This document shows positions 6,637-11,060 of a stretch of 11,060 bases of DNA, piece by piece (the stretch's first letter is position 1; the number at the start of each line of letters is the position of its first letter). The stretch spans positions 140,652 through 151,711 of the forward strand of contig MU069862.1 of the NCBI GenBank assembly GCA_002284615.2, written 5' to 3'. The position numbers were made by a program, and so were the translations under genes. This DNA is from Dunaliella salina. Its lineage: Eukaryota; Chlorophyta; Chlorophyceae; Chlamydomonadales; Dunaliellaceae. The notes beneath the pieces were generated by a model that saw only the letters and a program-made list of their open reading frames with translations, searched no databases and had not been told where the DNA came from.

Positions 6637-6716
6637 CGCCATAACATGCAGTTTTAAAACTTGGATTATTTTGATGTTTCTGCAGCATTACGGTCTCAAA
6701 ACTGCAAGTTATGGCG
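6637..6716. repeat. 80-bp inverted repeat (19-bp arms, one mismatch)
   Basis: CGCCATAACATGCAGTTTT at 6637-6655 pairs with the reverse complement at 6698-6716 (CGCCATAACTTGCAGTTTT), with one mismatch across 19 bp and a 42-nt loop. It lies in what would be the intron upstream of the DUF1348 exon. There is no clear target duplication, so it may be a tiny foldback element or an RNA hairpin. Confidence 0.7.
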
Positions 6717-6719
6717 AGC

Positions 6720-7830
6720 CTACTCATCTGGGGTGCGAACCCTTGTCACCACCAAAACCCCACATCTGACCACCCACTGCACCCACTGCACCAAATTGGG
6801 TGATAATTGGTGACTTGGGTCCTTGTATCAGAAGAATAACATTGCAAAAGAGTTAGTGTGGGAAGACCCGATGGCTGGTGAGATGCAGAATTTAGGCCAT
6901 TTCCTCTGGAAAGAATTCAGCACAAGCCTGGACCTTCTGCTTTCCAATTTTGGACATGCAGGATCTTAGCAGAGTGTAAGGGTTGCAAATACAAATTTTG
7001 GATGTAAAAAATGGCCCCATGGTGGAGTTACAGGCCGTTTTGGGGTGATTTGAGGCCAGGAGTCAGCCCTCCTATCCTGTGAAAACAGAAAGATTTATAG
7101 CCAATCAAGTTAAACCCACTTCTGAGCATGAGGGATTGCTTGTTTGAGGGAAAGGGCTAGTCTGGCATGTTTGGGATACCTGGATGTGGCTCAGGTGGAG
7201 CTCCGTGATGATTAGCAATCAGAGCGTTTGTAACGTCATTGAGCGAGATCCAAATCAGGTGTACCTCTGAGGTCATGGACGTTTCTTGTGGTTGGCAATG
7301 ACCAGGAGGCTGAGCAGGCATACCACCTGGCTTAAGGGCAAAACTCCAAAAAACAAACTAACTTCCAAAGCATATACCTCAGGATGATGCATTCGACATC
7401 CACACCTTGCCATGGGGTAACATAATTTCTCTCAAATGTGCCTCAAGAGGGGAAAAGCGGCTTTAAAAAAAAGGTCAGGTCGCTGGAGCAGATGTAGGAC
7501 ACAGCACAAATGCACGGCACAAACAATAGAGGCAATGGGCAAAAATGGGTAAAAGGTTGGGTAAATGTACAATCCTTCATCATAAACACAGCTTAGCTCA
7601 GAGGCAAGGATGCCACATTGCTCAGACGTATGAGGACAACCTGCAGTGCCAGCGCTGGAAGGGGAGCAGGCTTGTAATAATTATCCTCCCCGTGAACATG
7701 TGCACACAACAACGTAAATGCACACCAGCTGGCTTGTTGCAGCAGGAGGTACCTCTCATCTTGGCTGAGCCCTGAACAAATTTTCTCCTTCACAGTGCAG
7801 CAGTCATGGTTTCATTCACTGCTGCGGCCC
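6720..7830. other. No identifiable gene
   Basis: I find no family match and no long credible frame in this stretch. It contains a 9-bp tandem CACCCACTG (6771-6792, about 2.4 units). If the DUF1348 gene is intact, this would be intron with its upstream exons further away. The short frame at 7545-7775 (plus) shows no recognisable motif. Confidence 0.5.
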
Positions 7831-7834
7831 CTGC

Positions 7835-7900
7835 CATGGACCTTCACCTTGCCTCGTGCCAATTCTCACAAGAACGTGCGAAGCAAGGTGAAGGTCCATG
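7835..7900. repeat. Near-perfect 66-nt hairpin
   Basis: The 18-bp arms CATGGACCTTCACCTTGC (7835-7852) and GCAAGGTGAAGGTCCATG (7883-7900) are perfect complements. After one C.A mismatch, six more pairs, including two G.T, extend the stem inward (7854-7859 with 7876-7881), leaving a 16-nt loop. The size resembles a microRNA precursor or a miniature foldback element. It abuts the left end of the inverted repeat that starts at 7901. Confidence 0.75.
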
Positions 7901-8530
7901 TTAGTCCAAAGCCAGCCGAGAGGAGTGATGACAATAGGGAACGACTGCCTATTAATATTTAATGAAATGTTAATGCTTCAGCGGAGTGTTTGGACGGGGC
8001 CCGGGTTTCAAATCCTTGTTCCGTTCAAATTTCCGCTGACAGCCAGTCACTTGAGGGGAGAGATTCAATTTTTATTATTTTAATTGAAATAAATCTATTC
8101 TCTGGCAACCTCAGGGGATGAAAATTTGAATCAGATTCATATATTCCAGTGGATAGTTTTGCTCTTTATGTCATAAAAAGTTCATTGAATCCCTTGCATG
8201 TGTGTCCACCAGCAAAAACTTGTAAGGAGCTCCAGCAACTTTGCGGAACCCGGCAGCTCCTCCCAGGCGCCCATCTTCACAACCAGGCGTCATTGTTGAT
8301 GCTGACAATCCCAGGCATCGACCAGGACAAACAGTAAGCGCGGATGTGGCCTATCGAGGCCTGGCCAGACCTCTCTTTTGTGCACCTCTCCGTGCGATGA
8401 AAATCTGACAAGCACCAGGGGCCCTCGCAACACCCCAAAATCACTTACAATATTACCTTCAGGTTTCCCAGACACTTGCTCCTGCAGTTTGGGCCCATGC
8501 AGGGTGCCCCTCAAAAGTGGCACATACCAA
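7901..8530 (+). repeat. Left arm of a large diverged inverted repeat
   Basis: This arm matches the reverse complement of about 9365-10118 in colinear order. 7908-8085 matches 10112-9935: both translate without gaps or stops over about 46 codons, sharing SQP-GVM-IG and LFNE--MLQ. The stretch around TCCAGCAACTTTGCGG (about 8231) matches near 9745, and 8283-8450 matches 9700-9530, including GTGGCCTATCG and CCTGGCCAG. The last recognisable match is near TGCCCCTCAA (about 8505). Plus-strand frames are broken by small indels. On the minus strand an 87-codon frame (8290-8553) includes SDFGVLRGPLVLVRFSSHG, conserved with V/L/M exchanges in the other arm. Which strand codes, if either, is unresolved. 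The unit could be an unknown transposon or a duplicated gene remnant. Confidence 0.75.
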
Positions 8531-9863
8531 GGGTGACCGAGAAGTGCAGACACTGGGCAAGGTTATGCTTCATGGAAATATTAATTGAAAACCAACTGCC
8601 AATTCAAAACACTGAATGGCGTGCTCAGATGAAAGAAATGCCGCTTTTTGAAGCACAGAAGTCAACCTGAGCCACATCCAGATGCCACCAACAAGCCAAA
8701 CCAGACCTTTGATCAAATGACCGATCTGCAGCTCACCATGTCCAGTCACATGTTTTGTTCCTTAATCAAAACAACAATAACAATTTCTTTTATGAAGAGA
8801 TCTTTGATGAACAGGCTAGCAGTCAGTCGGTTTGACTGGAGGCCTTTTTTTCCTTGTAGCCTTGTAACCTTATTTGGTCCCAAATTTGTTGGTACCTAAC
8901 CGACTCTAGCAATCATGTGACTAATTAACTAATTCTGAGCGCCCCTCGCAAGATTCCAGCGTCAATGGAAATTACTCTCTCTGAGGCCTCGCAAGATTTA
9001 TACTTTTGCATCCAGGCCATTCTAGCGCCCAGAAATTAAACCGCACATCCCTAAGGGCTAAGGATACTTTTTGACATGGGTTGCACCAAGCGCAAGCAAA
9101 CAGAAGCGGAGGCGGATGCGGGGAGTCCAATCAAGCCCAGGGAGCTCCAGACCCGCCTGAAGCCCACTCTTGCTGTCCGTGTGCAGCAGCGAGAGCAGCA
9201 TGCAGCTTGAAGCAGGCATCAGCGGAAGCAGAGAAGGCAGCAACACGTGCCAGCAAGCAGCATGTGTGGGTGAGCTGGATGGGAGGGGTGCGTGGCAGCA
9301 AGGTGGTGGTGCTCATGAGGAGCTCACCATTCCCAGAATTGAAGCAGTGGACACAGACTGAGGGGTGCCTGCAGCTTTGGACCAGCTTAGAGCGCTGTCT
9401 GTTGTACGATGTTTGCAAATTTTGCTTATTTATGACCCCCCCAGGGTCTTAAAGCTCGCAAACAAATTACAATTATTTTGGCCCCCTCGCAAGATTTCAG
9501 CATTGCAAGATAGAGCTGTCGGTAAGGTTATGTTCCAAGTGATTTTGGGTTGTTGGGAGGACCCATGCTGCTCGTCAGATTCTCATCACACGGGCGGGCA
9601 TGCATAAACAGGGGGGGCCTGGCCAGGCCCCGATAGGCCACCTCTGCGCCCACTGTTTGTCTTTGCCTAGGGTTGTCGGCATCAACATCGACTCCGTAGG
9701 CTGCCATGCTGGTCGCCAGGGAGGAGCTGCAGGGCTCCGCAAAGTTGCTGAAGCTTATAACTCGCAAGTTCTTGCTTGTGAGCACACATCTGAGGAGGTT
9801 AATGTAGTTTTGATGACAATTCTCGCAAAAAAATTCAACCCGAATTTTGAGTTTGCTCGCAAG
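8424..9863 (+). repeat. Cluster of eight CTCGCAA motifs on the plus strand
   Basis: CTCGCAA starts at 8424, 8945, 8988, 9455, 9486, 9761, 9832 and 9856, always on the plus strand, and five are CTCGCAAG. Two share a longer context, CCCTCGCAAGATT(T/C)CAGC (about 8943 and 9485). Roughly 0.7 would be expected by chance on one strand of an 11-kb window. Apart from these motifs and the possible exon at 9076-9210, 8540-9060 shows nothing I can name. Confidence 0.6.
9076..9210 (+). CDS. Possible small GC-rich exon, unidentified
   Basis: An ATG at 9076 opens a 44-codon frame rich in charged residues (MGCTKRKQTEAEADAGSPIK at the start), with many G- or C-ending codons, unlike the AT-richer surroundings. 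It ends in TGA at 9208. Just after, the +2-shifted frame continues as an alanine-, lysine- and glutamate-rich stretch (SLKQASAEAEKAATRASKQH) up to a GTGAGC (about 9269) that could be a 5' splice site. A frameshift or a short intron could join the two. I recognise no family, and the shadow frames on the minus strand are also open, so this is weak. Confidence 0.22.
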   Translation: MGCTKRKQTEAEADAGSPIKPRELQTRLKPTLAVRVQQREQHAA

Positions 9864-10118
9864 TTTACCCGTCCAGCTTCATTCTTTCACATGCAAACTT
9901 TTTCGTTGTCTGGTTCACTTATCATTTTTTGATTGATTCCAAGGAAAAGTTTGTCTCCTCGTGAGTGTGGCTGCCAGGGAAATGATCTTGAAAGAAATGG
10001 GCGAATGAAATCTGGACCCTGTCCCAGCACTAAGCTGAAGCATCCAAATTTCATTAAATAAAAAAAGAAAGGCGCTTCCTATTGCCATCACTCCTATTGG
10101 CTGACTTTTGAGCACCTC
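9365..10118 (-). repeat. Right arm of the large diverged inverted repeat
   Basis: This is the reverse-complement partner of 7901-8530. It carries an extra segment of about 110 bp (roughly 9415-9525) that is absent from the left arm and contains two CTCGCAA motifs. On the minus strand an 85-codon frame (9528-9785) includes FSNFAEP, VDADNPRQRQTV, AEVAYRGLARP and CDENLTSS, all recognisable in the left arm across frameshifts. The opposite strand also aligns (SDFGLLGGPMLLVRFSSHG). I do not recognise the protein on either strand. Confidence 0.72.
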
Positions 10119-10440
10119 CTATGACAGCCCCCCGCCAGTTCGCAGCAGGTGGCCACCTGTGCACTCAGGGCCCATCCTGGGGTCCACCTGCAGGCTTGGG
10201 GATGCAGGCTGGAGGGCTTAGGCACAAAGTGGGTGAATTTTGCTGGCTGATCGCGCAAACATGCCGGCCTAGCGAACAGCATAGTTCAACAAATGGGACT
10301 AGCTTAGCACAGAAAAACAACCTTTCAAACTAGCTTTCAGGTGTTGTGCTCAGAATTGGCAGAGATGGCCTAGCTGGCAAAAGGCAGGGCATCACACAGG
10401 GCTGACCAGGAGAGTGATCTGGGGTCCTCCGATTTTCGTC
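10119..10440. other. No identifiable gene
   Basis: I see no family match or structural repeat in this stretch between the right inverted-repeat arm and the second LINE copy. The open frames here are short and overlap on both strands. Confidence 0.5.
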
Positions 10441-10475
10441 ATTTTTGGTAAATATGATATTCTTAAGAGAAAAAG

Positions 10476-11060
10476 ATTCACTTTCCATGGTGAAGCACTC
10501 CGCAAAGGAAACTATGTACCCTTACATTGTCACTATGGATGCATGCAATACAGATAGGCTACACTCCCTGGAGCTGCAATTCCTGGTAATGTGTCACGAA
10601 ACATTCCACACTGGCTTTTCCCATCCAGACAACTAGCAAACACGCAACTCAGTTGCCCTGATGTCCTTTTAGCCCTACCCCTTGAAGGCAGAGACCCCAT
10701 GCATCATTCGCAATATATGAATCCCAGAGACAGAGACATCCACCTCATTCAGCTTAGATTTTGCTCTGATACCAAGCCTGAACAGCTCTCCCCGCTGCAC
10801 AAATCAATGCTAACGCACAATTGAGAGCCTTCGGACAAAAACTTTGTGGAGCAAACACCGCAACAACAGAGTCACATTGCACACCATACTAATTAGAGCT
10901 GCTATCTTTTATCCCTACACTATCAATCCCCTCTGCAAACTTGACCTTCCCAAAGACTAAGCCCACAAAACTGCAAAAGAACTCCACTACCACGCTGTAG
11001 AGACCCTAACAAAAATTAACAGCACCGAAAATGCAATCCAGTCAACTAACTCAAGCAATG
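10476..11060 (+). pseudogene. Decayed second copy of the LINE RLE C-terminal region
   Basis: Plus-strand frames match copy 1 (about 2680-3235) block by block: MDACNTDRL with MHGCNHDRL, IPHWLFP with IPDWVFP, DRDIHLIQLRFCSDT with DRNIHLVELKFCPDT, NNRVTLHTILI with NNKVTLHFILI, and INPLCKLDLPK with ISPLINLGLPK. The coding frame shifts at least three times, with in-frame TAA at 10811 and 10958. The nuclease motif has decayed: the Pro-Asp is kept (CPD), but the catalytic Glu is Gln and the Lys is Arg. Homology starts near 10476, with no RNase H or zinc knuckle upstream, and runs off the window end. It is the same family and orientation as copy 1, 7 kb away, but an older or less constrained insertion. 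Confidence 0.78.

Noticed and set aside
7601..8013. The GGTTTCAAATCC sequence near 8006 looked like a Pol III B box
   Set aside because: It has an extra base relative to the consensus, no A box at the right distance, and the position is not conserved in the other inverted-repeat arm.
9058..9452. Several overlapping open frames on both strands in the GC-rich stretch
   Set aside because: GC-rich DNA has few stops. Only the 9076 frame has a plausible start and codon use, and it is listed with low confidence.
1..11060. CRISPR array, bacterial operon, riboswitch or rRNA
   Set aside because: No regularly spaced identical repeats with unique spacers, no closely packed genes with ribosome binding sites and no recognisable rRNA segment. 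The tandem repeats here are satellite-like.

Overview
The window looks like repeat-rich nuclear DNA of a eukaryote. Genes are sparse, at least one coding block appears to end at a spliceosomal acceptor, and there are non-LTR retrotransposon remains, a TIR-bearing non-autonomous DNA element, a 75-bp TG microsatellite and a decayed satellite array. There is no bacterial operon structure and no complete intact gene. A green alga or similar protist is my best guess. The reason is that the retrotransposon joins an RNase H to a restriction-like endonuclease (RLE), a combination I know from the Dualen/RandI elements of Chlamydomonas. The lineage is inference, not something the sequence proves.

Layout. 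94-600 (minus) is an unidentified coding-like frame with one TAG. 690-1057 is a hAT-like MITE with perfect 16-bp terminal inverted repeats and a 9-bp flanking direct repeat. 1411 to about 3630 is a 5'-truncated LINE: linker and RNase H, a CCHC zinc knuckle, a PD-(D/E)XK endonuclease, a 3' tail with tandem CCTTGTAAA units and a (TTTTC)5 end. It is broken by one in-frame TAG and one frameshift. 3664-3965 is a degenerate 78-92 bp tandem repeat. 4292-5690 is dominated by a satellite-like repeat built on CTGAATCAG/CTGATTCAG motifs with monomers of about 82-93 bp. It is interrupted by a tRNA-like stretch, a TG microsatellite with an assembly scar (N at 4806) and short (TTTTC)n-tailed elements. One of these (5256-5376) is a clean insertion with a 10-bp target duplication inside a satellite monomer.

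5677-6162 (minus) is a second unidentified coding-like frame with two stops. 6319-6551 (minus) is the best cellular gene signal: the terminal exon of a DUF1348 (NTF2/SnoaL-like) protein. Its upstream exons were not found. 6720-7830 holds little I can name. 7835-7900 is a 25-position near-perfect hairpin. From 7901 to about 8530 and from about 10118 back to 9365 lie two diverged copies of one unknown sequence in inverted orientation. Between and within them is a cluster of eight CTCGCAA motifs and a small GC-rich possible exon (9076-9210). From about 10476 to the window end is a second, more decayed copy of the same LINE C-terminal region in the same orientation as the first, with its endonuclease catalytic residues altered.

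Nothing here forms a working pathway. The connecting theme is insertion and decay: the same LINE family appears twice, and short pyrimidine-tailed elements resembling the first LINE's 3' end are scattered nearby, so they may have been moved by the same machinery.
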